Source of the DNA: Amycolatopsis cihanbeyliensis
Lineage (GTDB): Bacteria > Actinomycetota > Actinomycetes > Mycobacteriales > Pseudonocardiaceae
DNA: 64,000 bases
Direction: 5' to 3'
Assembly (NCBI RefSeq): GCF_006715045.1
Contig: NZ_VFML01000001.1
Span: forward strand, 1,456,501 to 1,520,500
A model generated the notes under the pieces. The model worked only from the letters and a program-made list of their open reading frames with translations, was not told the DNA's origin and made no database searches. The position numbers were made by a program, and so were the translations under genes. Shown in pieces: positions 54,325-62,811 of this stretch. Numbering within the stretch: the stretch's first letter is position 1; the number at the start of each line of letters is the position of its first letter.

Positions 54325-55448
54325 CGCGCCGCCCCTGCATTCGTCAGCACCTCTTTGAGCCGTCGGACGACCACCTCCTCGCCATCGGCGCTGAGCGCGC
54401 GAGGGTCGACCTCGAGCTGACCCAAGTGGAGCTTGAAGTCGCGCAGGTAAATGGACGGGGTGCCCGCCCGCAACTCGCGGTCGAGACCAGCTGCGCTCCA
54501 CCCAGTGAGCTCGGGGTCAATATCCAGTAGGACTCGGTATATCCCCCGCCCCGTGTCGTCCTTGACGACGCGGGCGGACAGACCCGGAAACTGGTCCAGC
54601 CGGGCAGCGAGCTTACTCATCCGCACCTGCTGCGCTGCGGCACGTTGCTCTTCTGGGATGGCCACGTACTCCCGGACGGCCTGAAGCAGCCCCAACAGGT
54701 TCTCCTTGCCCACTTTCATCGGCCGGGCGATACCGTCGTACTGTGCTCGGCAGGCCGCGACTAAGTCGGCACGGCCGCAGACAAACCCCGACGTGGGCCC
54801 ACCGAGCATTTTGGGCCCGCTGTAGATGACAAGGTCGGCCCCGCTGGCCAACCAGCGCTGCAGGTCAGACTCGCCAGCGGCGTCCACAATCACGGGAACA
54901 CTGCGCTCGCGGCCGCGGGCAACCATCTCCTCCAGGGAGACTCCCTTTCGGTGTATCGCGTGGGTACGCGAGGTGACGTACACCAGTGCGGCCGTCTTCG
55001 GGCTCAGCGCGCTCGCGACGTGACTCACCGACGTCGAGTTGACGGCCCCTACCTCGACCGCGCGGCCGCCGCCCAGCGCGATCATCTGGGTGATGGCCGC
55101 ACCCCCGTAGCTAATAGAGTGCCCCTTCTGGAGCACAATCTCGTTAGGGTGGTCTCCGGGGTCAGGTAATTTGCGGACGCGCAGGGGGTCCACACCGGCA
55201 ACGCAGGCGGCGACCGCGATCGCCATGCCTGCCGCAGCACCCGTGACCGGGCACGCGTCGTCACTGCCGGTCGCTTTGGAGAGGAAGTCGCCCGCAGCGC
55301 GCCAGAACTGGTCCAAGTCGACGTGACGCCGCGCCGCGTTCCCCATCGCCGCGATGACGCCTTCGCTTAACGTGCAGCCACCCAGCGGGGTTGAGTTGGC
55401 CTGCGCGCTGACAATCGGTACGACGCCCAACTCCTGGTACTTCATCAC
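54321..55448 (-). CDS. SelA/DgaE-like PLP-dependent enzyme
   Basis: The 375-residue protein belongs to the fold-type I PLP enzymes of the SelA/DgaE group. It has PIVSAQANSTPLGGCTLSEGVIAAM at the N-terminus, VTGAAAGMAIAVAACVAG, VPVIVDAAGESDLQRWLASG, and the PLP Lys in VIYSGPKMLGGPTSGFVCGR. Relatives carry out ammonia elimination or beta-replacement on amino acids or aminosugar acids. The actual reaction is unknown. It overlaps its neighbours by four bases on both sides, in the middle of the tight operon. Confidence 0.8.
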   Translation of the reverse strand: MMKYQELGVVPIVSAQANSTPLGGCTLSEGVIAAMGNAARRHVDLDQFWRAAGDFLSKATGSDDACPVTGAAAGMAIAVAACVAGVDPLRVRKLPDPGDHPNEIVLQKGHSISYGGAAITQMIALGGGRAVEVGAVNSTSVSHVASALSPKTAALVYVTSRTHAIHRKGVSLEEMVARGRERSVPVIVDAAGESDLQRWLASGADLVIYSGPKMLGGPTSGFVCGRADLVAACRAQYDGIARPMKVGKENLLGLLQAVREYVAIPEEQRAAAQQVRMSKLAARLDQFPGLSARVVKDDTGRGIYRVLLDIDPELTGWSAAGLDRELRAGTPSIYLRDFKLHLGQLEVDPRALSADGEEVVVRRLKEVLTNAGAAR

Positions 55449-56668
55449 TTGGTTTCCCTTTGCTCGTTCGTTGGCCTTCGACGAAGGTCCCGATCACTCG
55501 TCGCGCAGCTCGCGTCCAACCACTTGAAGAACGGAGCCATGCTGTTCTCGTAGAGCCGTTCCATGCGCCGGCCCGGTCGGTCAACCGAGCCGTCCTTCAC
55601 CCCCTGCAGCGCACCTGCCAACGTCTCAGGACTGGGATCGTGCAGGACGATCCCCAAGTTCTCGCGGGCAACGATCTCGCTCGAAACTCCCCACGGATCG
55701 ATGATCGTGGGCACGCCATGCAGCCACGTGTCGCGCAGCCGAAGTCGCGTACCGGTCTCATTTTCGACACCCGGCCGCGCGATACAGACGTAGGCATGAG
55801 CAGCTTTCACGTATTGGTCCCGCTCGGACTGGGTCAGCGGTTTCGTATGCAGATGAACATACTGGCCCAGGGACAAGTTTTCGATGGCCTTCGTGATCTC
55901 GTTGATCGCAGGACGGGTGTCTTCCGTCGGAGCCGCGTGCAGAAATGCCGCTGTGGCGTTGACGCCACGGTCGCGGAGAACCCCCATGGCCTCAACGAGC
56001 ATGAAGGGTTCGAAAAAGGTCCAGATGCCACCCGTCCACAGGAAGTCGGCCAGGTGAGTCCGCCCGACGGCATCCGCCACCTCCAGGCCCCGTTGGCCGA
56101 ACCCGACGGGGACGGTGCTAACCAGGTGGTCCAGTGTGGAGGACCTCGTGATGTCTTCGGGTGTGATTCGTCCGATCGAGCACAACGTCGAGATCAACGC
56201 CGCCCGCTCGACCTGGGAACGGCAGATGAAGTGGTGTGACACTTCCAGCAAGCGCCGATGCGGGCCGAGGAACCGCTGATGCTCGCCGGTCGGGTCGGAA
56301 CAGGCGAGCACCGACGGGTAGCTCATGTGTTCGATGGGGGCTCTACACTCGCCGATGATTCGCGTTCGGTGGGCGACGGCGAGCTCGATCCGGTGCCGGT
56401 TTGGGGTGTCGAAGAACATTACAGCGTCGGACGATGCGATCGTCTTTTCCGCCTTCTTACCCGGGGTGACCAGCTCCGCGGCGTCGAGGTCGATGGGGTC
56501 CGCGCATGGCGGGGCGATGACGCGGACTGTGTAACGTCGGCTGAGTGTCCGGGCCATCTCCGCTAGACGCAGCCCAACGCCGGCGATCGACGTCTCGGAC
56601 AGGGAGTAGGACCCCGCGTCGACGACAACGATGGGTCTGCAGTCATGGCGATGCGCACAATCAGTCAC
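55445..56668 (-). CDS. Glycosyltransferase (GT4-like)
   Basis: The 407-residue protein has a GT-B fold layout: an N-terminal domain with IVVVDAGSYSLSETSIAGVGLRLAEMARTLSRRYTV, and a C-terminal nucleotide-sugar domain with FLWTGGIWTFFEPFMLVEAM, AYVCIARPGVENETGTRLRLRDTWLHGVPTI and DPWGVSSEIVARENLGIVL. It probably transfers the 2,6-dideoxysugar to the product. GTG 56668, with GGAGG upstream, overlaps the SHMT-like stop and is preferred to the longer frame from 56701. Confidence 0.82.
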   Translation of the reverse strand: MTDCAHRHDCRPIVVVDAGSYSLSETSIAGVGLRLAEMARTLSRRYTVRVIAPPCADPIDLDAAELVTPGKKAEKTIASSDAVMFFDTPNRHRIELAVAHRTRIIGECRAPIEHMSYPSVLACSDPTGEHQRFLGPHRRLLEVSHHFICRSQVERAALISTLCSIGRITPEDITRSSTLDHLVSTVPVGFGQRGLEVADAVGRTHLADFLWTGGIWTFFEPFMLVEAMGVLRDRGVNATAAFLHAAPTEDTRPAINEITKAIENLSLGQYVHLHTKPLTQSERDQYVKAAHAYVCIARPGVENETGTRLRLRDTWLHGVPTIIDPWGVSSEIVARENLGIVLHDPSPETLAGALQGVKDGSVDRPGRRMERLYENSMAPFFKWLDASCATSDRDLRRRPTNEQRETK

Positions 56669-57900
56669 CAAGCCTCCGTGAAGTAGAACGGCTCGCCGCA
56701 CTGTTCACGAACTCGTCGGCTGCCTCGACCGTCCCGCCGGACACCGGCCCGCGCATTGCCGAACTCCTCGGCCAATGCCTGCACGGCGGACTCGCGTGCT
56801 CCGAGGAAGGTCAGCTCGCCGACGCCCAGACGGAACACGGGGCCCGGTACACCCGGAAGGTCAACCTGCACATTTACCCGGATCCTGTGGTCATACAGAG
56901 CCTTCGAGAGACGGTCAGTCTCCTCGGCGTCCCCGATCTTCACCCAGACCTGGTGGGTGTCGGTGCCGTGGCCATCCTCGTCCACCGTCACCTGAAAGCC
57001 GTCGGCAAACAGCAGTTCGCTGAGGAGCCGCGCATTGCGGACGACCTGCTCGGCGTAAGTGTGCCCGAAGTGGCAGAACTCGAAGGCCGCTATCCCGAGT
57101 GCGAGCGTTTCGGCGAAGTGATGGCTGCTGAGCATCGTCATTTGCGCCTCGATCAGCCGCTCGTGCAGCTGAGGCGACCGCGTGAACAGAAAGCCTTTGT
57201 GTGGCCCGGGGAAGCTCTTGTGAGTCGACCCGCCTGAAGTATCTGCACCCTCGTCGAGCGGGTTGCGCAGCGCACCTCCGAGGACAAGTCCCATCGTGTG
57301 ACTGCAGTCCACGTGAAGCAGTGTCCGAGGCGAATTCGCTCCGATAAGATCCGCGACCTGCCGGACGTCGAGCTCGTGTCGGCTGTTCTGCAGGTCTAGG
57401 TATACGAGCTCAGGCTCGTGCTCGTGCAAGACCTGCCCGAGCCGCTGCTCGTCGACCCGACCTCGTTCCGCGGGAACGGTCAGCGCCTCGAACCCGAGCC
57501 GGCGCGCCATGTCTGCAGTGGCGTAGTGGCCACCCGATGCGACGTCGACGGAAACGACCGTTCCCCCGGGCTTCCCGCCAAGCCCGGCCATCGCCATCAT
57601 CATTGCGGACATCCCGGAGATAGGTCGCGCGTTAACGTGGGGCGCGCGAGCGAGCTGGCTCAGGCTGGTCATGGCTTCGATTTCGACCTGGGCAACATCC
57701 TGCCCACCCCGGAATTGCCAGAACCCTGGATCGAACGTCTGGTTGAAGAAGTACCGGTTGTAGTAGTCGGTATCGAGCGGCAGCATCGCCAACGGCGACA
57801 ACCTGTTCTCACTCGGCACCAGGTTGACAGCGATCTCTGCCTGCTTCTGCCCAGCACGTATCACGTTGACCAAGGCATGAATATTGTCGGTGTCGATCAT
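56665..57900 (-). CDS. Serine hydroxymethyltransferase-like PLP enzyme
   Basis: The 411-residue protein is an SHMT homologue with NLVPSENRLSPLAMLPLDTDYYNRYFF, the PLP Asp/His in LLHVDCSHTMGLVLGGA, and the PLP Lys in GGSTHKSFPGPHKGFLFTR. It differs from housekeeping SHMT in length and flanks. It may catalyse a PLP-dependent aldol or hydroxymethyl transfer on an amino acid in the pathway. ATG 57900 begins at the family N-terminus (MIDTDNIHALVNVIRAGQ); the frame stays open to 57987 without an RBS. It overlaps the glycosyltransferase gene by four bases. Confidence 0.87.
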   Translation of the reverse strand: MIDTDNIHALVNVIRAGQKQAEIAVNLVPSENRLSPLAMLPLDTDYYNRYFFNQTFDPGFWQFRGGQDVAQVEIEAMTSLSQLARAPHVNARPISGMSAMMMAMAGLGGKPGGTVVSVDVASGGHYATADMARRLGFEALTVPAERGRVDEQRLGQVLHEHEPELVYLDLQNSRHELDVRQVADLIGANSPRTLLHVDCSHTMGLVLGGALRNPLDEGADTSGGSTHKSFPGPHKGFLFTRSPQLHERLIEAQMTMLSSHHFAETLALGIAAFEFCHFGHTYAEQVVRNARLLSELLFADGFQVTVDEDGHGTDTHQVWVKIGDAEETDRLSKALYDHRIRVNVQVDLPGVPGPVFRLGVGELTFLGARESAVQALAEEFGNARAGVRRDGRGSRRVREQCGEPFYFTEAW

Positions 57901-58083
57901 CCGTCGATTCCATAAGTATGCTCGCTCACTTCGTTCGGATCGTGGCTGCCCTGACACGCACCGCGGGCAATGTTCATCCCAAACCACTCCACGATCGCGG
58001 TCGCGTCCTTGTTACCACTAAGGTCTCCTCGAAATCCGAAATTCATCGAGATCACCGGGTGCGCCGACGGCAACCCAACGTGG

Positions 58084-59157
58084 CTACAGGTACGAAACGG
58101 CTTCGCTTCGACGCCGGATGTCGAGGGTCATGCAGTGGAACCCACCACCCAAGCTTCGCCCGTGCCTCCATTGACATGGAATCGGAGTGAATCCAGCCTT
58201 CTCGAGGCTTCTCATGAGTGGCAGTTGGATGTCCTGGACCACAACGCGTTCCTCGTCGAGAGAGAGGACATTGATCCCGATCGATTGTGAGGCAAGAAAC
58301 GGAACGCCGTCCTGCTCCGACTCGACCGGCTTGTCGAACCACTCGTACCGGATGATCTTCCATCTCTGCAGCTTCTCCGGCAACGAATTGAGATCAACTC
58401 CTTCCTTGACGAGCAAGGTGCCGGGACGGAGGGGAAGGATCTTGCCGTCGATGTGGTTGTCCCCCACGCATACCTCGTGAACTTTGTATTCCGGGCCGAG
58501 ATGCCTCGTCAACCAACGGCTGCCCATTCGGTGGTTCTCGGTCGAGACGTTGAATACAAGGTCGGTACCGAGACGCATAATCTGCGCACCGTCGAACATG
58601 ATCTCATAGAAGGGATCATCCGGTACCGGACCAGTGTAACCTTCACTCAGGACATAGCTGTAGTCGAAGTTGCGATCGAGCAGTCGAGATCGCGGCGCGA
58701 CCGTCCACTTTGAACCTCGCTCGAAATACTCGGTAAAGAGCTCCTTGTAGAGTTCGGACTCGAAGTACCGCGACCGCAGGAGTGGCGACGTCTCAATAAT
58801 TTCGTCGCCGACAATGATGAAGTTATCTCTGCTCATCAACGCATGCCCCATTGGCGCCCTCCAGTTCGGGGTCGCCACCTGCGGGACCACGTCGAGCCCT
58901 TGTGGCCTACGTACCGTGACTCCCTCTTTTTGCAGCAAGTTTACCAGGCCTTCGGCGTCCTCAATGCACTCGTCTCGAAAGCGGTTGTCGGGCTTGCGGC
59001 GGTAGAACACCCCGCGGCTGTCGATGTCCTTGAGGTTGTCGTGGAAAAACATCCTGAAGGACGAATCGTCGTGGTAGTCTAGATGGTATGGGGTGCCGAC
59101 GATCACCTCTTCAAGGTGACTCCACTCGTCGTGCGAGTTGACGACACGGTTCGTCAT
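58084..59157 (-). CDS. Amidinotransferase (arginine:X amidinotransferase)
   Basis: The 357-residue protein is of the glycine amidinotransferase/StrB1 family: N-terminal HDEWSHLEEVIVGTPYHLDYHDD, Asp in SRLLDRNFDYSY, catalytic His in CVGDNHIDGKILPLRPG, and nucleophile Cys in GGGFHCMTLDIRR. It transfers the amidino group from arginine to an amine, creating a guanidine. This is the best hint about the cluster's product. ATG 59157 follows GGGAGG; the open frame to 59232 lacks that signal. It is the first confidently identified gene of the minus-strand operon. 183 bp separate it from the SHMT-like gene. Confidence 0.93.
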   Translation of the reverse strand: MTNRVVNSHDEWSHLEEVIVGTPYHLDYHDDSSFRMFFHDNLKDIDSRGVFYRRKPDNRFRDECIEDAEGLVNLLQKEGVTVRRPQGLDVVPQVATPNWRAPMGHALMSRDNFIIVGDEIIETSPLLRSRYFESELYKELFTEYFERGSKWTVAPRSRLLDRNFDYSYVLSEGYTGPVPDDPFYEIMFDGAQIMRLGTDLVFNVSTENHRMGSRWLTRHLGPEYKVHEVCVGDNHIDGKILPLRPGTLLVKEGVDLNSLPEKLQRWKIIRYEWFDKPVESEQDGVPFLASQSIGINVLSLDEERVVVQDIQLPLMRSLEKAGFTPIPCQWRHGRSLGGGFHCMTLDIRRRSEAVSYL

Positions 59158-59218
59158 GGCAGTTGGCCTCCCGACCGGAATGTAATTGCCTGGACGTAAC
59201 AGCGGACGGATTCCGCGT

Positions 59219-59560
59219 TCAACGCCGGGCACCGGCCAAGGCTACGGCCAGCGTCCGAGGTGTGAGATATTCGAACAAAGCCGCGATCTCGACTTCGCGC
59301 TCGACCAGCGAACCGACCTTATTCATGATCCGAACGGCGGTCAACGAGGATCCGTCGACCTCGACGAAGTACGCCGTCCTGGGCGGCACCTGGCGCGGTC
59401 GGCGAGTGATCCTGGAACACGCGGTCGAACACCCCTTCACTCCATGCCGAGTGAGTATAGCAGACGGGTATTTCGACGATTTGCGGCTTAGCTGGGACCG
59501 CAGCTTGTGCGCGGATCGCGCACTGCTCAGCGCCCGCCTGGACCGCGGATTGCCGGTCAC
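59219..59560 (-). CDS. Possible small protein upstream of the amidinotransferase
   Basis: A 113-residue minus-strand frame ends 61 bp before the amidinotransferase start. Its second half (RTAYFVEVDGSSLTAVRIMN, KVGSLVEREVEIAALFEYLT, PRTLAVALAGARR) looks protein-like, while the first half is Arg/Ser-rich and doubtful. GTG 59560 may not be the true start. No family is recognised. It may be the 3' part of a gene truncated on its upstream side. Confidence 0.35.
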   Translation of the reverse strand: MTGNPRSRRALSSARSAHKLRSQLSRKSSKYPSAILTRHGVKGCSTACSRITRRPRQVPPRTAYFVEVDGSSLTAVRIMNKVGSLVEREVEIAALFEYLTPRTLAVALAGARR

Positions 59561-59720
59561 ACGGGATTCGTTACCTCGCTCGCACCGGGCGACCTCGACA
59601 AGCAGCTGGTCATCTCATTCACGACCAATATCGCGGTCACCACGGAGCCGCTGTTCCGGCGGCTTGGTGCCTTGCTGGTACGCGATACCTACCGTCCGAT
59701 CCGGCATACTTGACGGACTC

Positions 59721-59764
59721 TCGGGCTGTGCAACTGCGGCAGCGGCAGCAGTTGCACAGCCCGA
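59721..59764. terminator. 17-bp inverted repeat, probable terminator
   Basis: Arms 59721-59737 (TCGGGCTGTGCAACTGC) and 59748-59764 are perfectly complementary around a 10-nt loop. It lies 8 bp after the stop of a plus-strand frame ending at 59713, which may be the end of a broken gene. The shape suits a factor-independent terminator of the G+C-rich type without a T-tract. It may insulate the biosynthetic operon from the transposase to the right. Confidence 0.55.
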
Positions 59765-59965
59765 CAAGCCGACGTCACGAAGCTGACAGCGAATACTATT
59801 GCTCAATAGCGTCGTCAAGCCGTGCAAGCGCCTCATCCCAAAAAAACTCCGCATCGAACTCCTCCGTCGCTGGCGGCAAAGGCCGCCGCACAGGGACTGT
59901 TTCAAGATCGGTGGGTTCGGCCCGACACGCCGGACTGAGGTCCGGTGGGTTGGGCACGGAGTGTG

Positions 59966-60892
59966 ATGGCTGTAGATGCCATGGCGACTGGGGCATCGAA
60001 GAAGGCGGCCGTAGGCGAGGCCGAGGTGGATACGCAGCAGCGACTGGCTGCGGAGATGGTCAAGCAGGCGCAGGAGCAGGGTCTGGCCTTGACCGGCCCG
60101 GACGGGTTGTTGGGGCAGCTGACGAAGACGGTGCTGGAGTCCGCGCTGGAAGCGGAGATGACCGAGCACCTCGGGTATGCCAAGCATGCTGACCAGGCCG
60201 GCCGTGAGGGCACGAACGTGCGCAACGGCTCCCGTGCCAAGACCGTGGTCTCGGATGCCGCGGGCGAGGTTGAGGTGCGGGTGCCGCGGGATCGTGAGGG
60301 CAGCTTCGGGCCGGTGGTGGTGAAGAAGCGGCAGCGCAGGTTGGGCAGTGTGGATGAGATTGTGTTGTCGTTGTATGCGAAAGGGTTGACCACCGGCGAG
60401 ATTTCCGCGCATTTCGACGAGATCTATGGTGCGTCGGTGTCGAAGGAGACGGTGTCGCGGATTACCGACACGGTGGTGTCGGAGATGGCCGAATGGCAGT
60501 CCCGCCCGCTCGATGAGTGTTACGCGGCCGTGTTCATTGATGCCGTGGTGGTGAAGGTGCGGGATGGTCAGGTCTCCAATCGCGCGTTTTACGTGGCGAT
60601 CGGAGTAACGCTCGAGGGGCGCAAGGATGTGCTCGGGATCTGGGCGGGCCCGGGTGGCGAGGGTGCGAAGTTCTGGCTGCAGGTGTTGCAGGACTTGAAG
60701 AACCGTGGCATGAAGGACGTGTTCTTCGTGGTCTGTGACGGGTTGAAGGGCCTGCCGGAGGTGGTGACCGATGTGTGGCCGCAGGCCAGGGTGCAGACCT
60801 GCGTGATCCATTATCCCGACTCCGGGGTTATTCCGATATCCGGTCGGGAGCGGTTGCCGTGGGTGGTGCCCGCGCTGGCGATGTCGGCATAA
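59966..60892 (+). pseudogene. IS256-family transposase, truncated at its C-terminus
   Basis: The frame encodes the N-terminal two thirds of an IS256/MULE-type transposase: LESALEAEMTEHLGYAKHAD, RNGSRAKTVVSDAAGEVEVR, VPRDREGSFGPVVVKKRQRR, the first catalytic Asp in AVFIDAVVVKVRDG, and VVCDGLKGLPEV with the second Asp. Similarity stops after QTCVIH at about 60810, where the recombinase-trio element begins. The following residues up to the stop at 60892 come from that element. The third catalytic residue is missing, so the protein is dead. ATG 59966 fits the family N-terminus; a GTG at 59945 is possible. Confidence 0.87.
60811..60892. repeat. Terminal motif cluster at the RIT left end
   Basis: TTATCCCGACTCCGG (60811-60825) and TTATTCCGATATCCGG (60828-60843) are direct near-copies. 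TTATGCCGACATCGCC on the minus strand (60878-60892) is an inverted third copy. The second and third face each other across 34 bp, like a recombinase core site with inverted arms. The first copy starts exactly where the transposase similarity ends. Confidence 0.6.
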
Positions 60893-61882
60893 TCAGAGGG
60901 CTTCGAGGAAGGCGATGAGCTGGTCGGGTGGGCGGTAGCGGCCGGGCGTCGCTTTCGGTGGCGTGGTTCGGTCGAGCGCTCGCTGTTTGAGTACGAGGTC
61001 GGCTTCGAGATAGATCTGGGTGGTGGTCACGTCGACGTGTCCGAGCCAGAGCGCGATGACGGTGGTGTCGACTCCGGCGTGCAGCAGCCGCATGGCTGCG
61101 GTGTGGCGCAGCACGTGTGGTGTGACGTTCTTGCTGGCCAGCGATCGGCAGGACCGTGCTGCGGTGCTGGCGTGGATGCGGACCCGCTGGGCGAGTGCGT
61201 CGGGGCTCATCGAGCTGCCGCGGTTGGTGGGAAACAGCGGATCATCCTCGTCGCCGGTGCGTTCGCGGATCCAGGTCCGCATCACCGTGACGGTTCCGTG
61301 GGTGAGCGGGGTGATGCGGTGTTTGCGTCCCTTGCCGCGGCAGCGGATGTGTGCCCCGGTGCCGAGGTGGATGTCGCGGCGGGTCAGGGAGGTCAGTTCG
61401 GATGCTCGTAGTCCTGTTTGGATTGCAAGCTGCAGCAACGCGTGGTCTCGTCTGCCGGTGCGAGTGTTGCGATTCGGCGCGGCGAGCAGTGCCTCGGACT
61501 CGGCTTCGGTGAGGTAGGTGATGATGGTGTGCTCGGCTCGCTTGGCAGGGATCGCCAGCACTCGCTGAATGTCCTCGGCATGCTCGGGATGGTGCGTGGC
61601 GGCGTAGCCAAAAAGCGAGTGGATCCCCGCCAGGCGCGCGTTGCGGGTGCGCACGCTGTTGCCGCGACCGTGTTCCAAGTCATCGAGGAACGCGGTGACC
61701 AGCCCCGCATCGACATCGGTGAACTGCAGCTGGTGGCACGCGATTCCAGTGCGCTCGGCGGCGAAGAACAGCAGCATCCGCACCAGGTCACGGTAGGCTG
61801 CGATGGTGTGCGGGCTGGCTTGCCGCTGGCGCATCAGATACTCGGTGAAAAACGTCTGCACGGTGGAAGCGATCGCACTCAT
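60893..61882 (-). CDS. Tyrosine recombinase, third gene of the RIT trio
   Basis: The 329-residue protein has the N-terminal SAM-like core-binding domain (TFFTEYLMRQRQASPHTIAAYRDLVRML) and the catalytic domain with Arg in QTGLRASELTSLTRRD, HVLRHTAAMRLLHAG (HxxR), ALWLGHVDVTTTQIYLEAD (H and the nucleophile Tyr). All catalytic residues are present. ATG 61882 overlaps the stop of the second recombinase. Confidence 0.92.
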   Translation of the reverse strand: MSAIASTVQTFFTEYLMRQRQASPHTIAAYRDLVRMLLFFAAERTGIACHQLQFTDVDAGLVTAFLDDLEHGRGNSVRTRNARLAGIHSLFGYAATHHPEHAEDIQRVLAIPAKRAEHTIITYLTEAESEALLAAPNRNTRTGRRDHALLQLAIQTGLRASELTSLTRRDIHLGTGAHIRCRGKGRKHRITPLTHGTVTVMRTWIRERTGDEDDPLFPTNRGSSMSPDALAQRVRIHASTAARSCRSLASKNVTPHVLRHTAAMRLLHAGVDTTVIALWLGHVDVTTTQIYLEADLVLKQRALDRTTPPKATPGRYRPPDQLIAFLEAL

Positions 61883-62811
61883 CGAGGCTCACCACCATCC
61901 GCAGCGTCCTCGAGTCGGTGGGCAGCCTCGGCGAGCAGTTCGGGAGCGGCGTGCAAATACCAGTAGGTGTTCGCCGGTGCGACGTGGCCGAGATAGGTCG
62001 ATAGCAGCGGCAGCCGGGCGGCAACGTCACCCCCATCGCGATACCACCGCAGCAGTGTGCGGATCGCGAAGCTATGCCGTAAATCATGCGGCCGCGGCTG
62101 GCGAGCTTGCGACTGGCCAGCCAGTCCGGCCCGGCGGATGAGTTTGGCGAAGGTCTGTCCGACGTTGTAGTTCAGCAGCCGAGTGCCGGCGGTGGAGACC
62201 AGCAGCGCATCACTGACTGGACGGCCAATGATCTGGTCACGGGTGCGGCGATAGGCCAGCAACGCGGTCGTGGTGCTGGTGTGTAGGGGAATCTGCCGGG
62301 ACTTGTCGAACTTGGCATGCCGGATCAGCAGCAGCCCGGCTGTCGGGTCGAAGTCGGTGTCGTCGAGCGCGAGGACCTCGCCCAGGCGCATCCCGGTCAC
62401 CGCGAGCAGTCCGATCAGGGTGCGCATCGTCGCCCGACGCAGCGGACTCGACAGCTGTTCGGCTTGGGCAAGCAGGGCTACGATGTCGGCATCGGAATAC
62501 AGGTAAGGAACCGCGCGAGGAACCGGTCCTGGCACCAGCCCGGACGGCGGGACCTCGACAGCCGGATCAAGGGTGTGCAGGTAGGTCGCGAAACCGCGCA
62601 CCGCCTGCATCCGCATCCGTAGCCAACTCGTGCTCGGTTCTGCCGGCAGGTGTACCCAGTCCAGCGTGTCGGCCAGCGTGATGGTGTGCTTGTCCTGCTC
62701 GTCGAGCCAGTCGAGGAACTGGGCGAGGAGTTTGCCGTCGCGTTCGAGCTTGTAACCCAGTGAGCGCCGCAGCGCCAGATACTCGGCCAGCGCCTGGTGC
62801 AGCCCGGTCAT
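61879..62811 (-). CDS. Tyrosine recombinase, second gene of the RIT trio
   Basis: The 310-residue protein starts MTGLHQALAEYLALRRSLGY, the characteristic opening of middle RIT/Tn554 TnpB-like recombinases. The catalytic Arg is in VTGMRLGEVLALDDTD, HxxR is in PHDLRHSFAIRTLLRWY, and GH...Y is in TYLGHVAPANTYWYL. ATG 62811 overlaps the stop of the first recombinase; the much longer upstream open frame (to 63219) is a shadow of that gene. Confidence 0.92.
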   Translation of the reverse strand: MTGLHQALAEYLALRRSLGYKLERDGKLLAQFLDWLDEQDKHTITLADTLDWVHLPAEPSTSWLRMRMQAVRGFATYLHTLDPAVEVPPSGLVPGPVPRAVPYLYSDADIVALLAQAEQLSSPLRRATMRTLIGLLAVTGMRLGEVLALDDTDFDPTAGLLLIRHAKFDKSRQIPLHTSTTTALLAYRRTRDQIIGRPVSDALLVSTAGTRLLNYNVGQTFAKLIRRAGLAGQSQARQPRPHDLRHSFAIRTLLRWYRDGGDVAARLPLLSTYLGHVAPANTYWYLHAAPELLAEAAHRLEDAADGGEPR

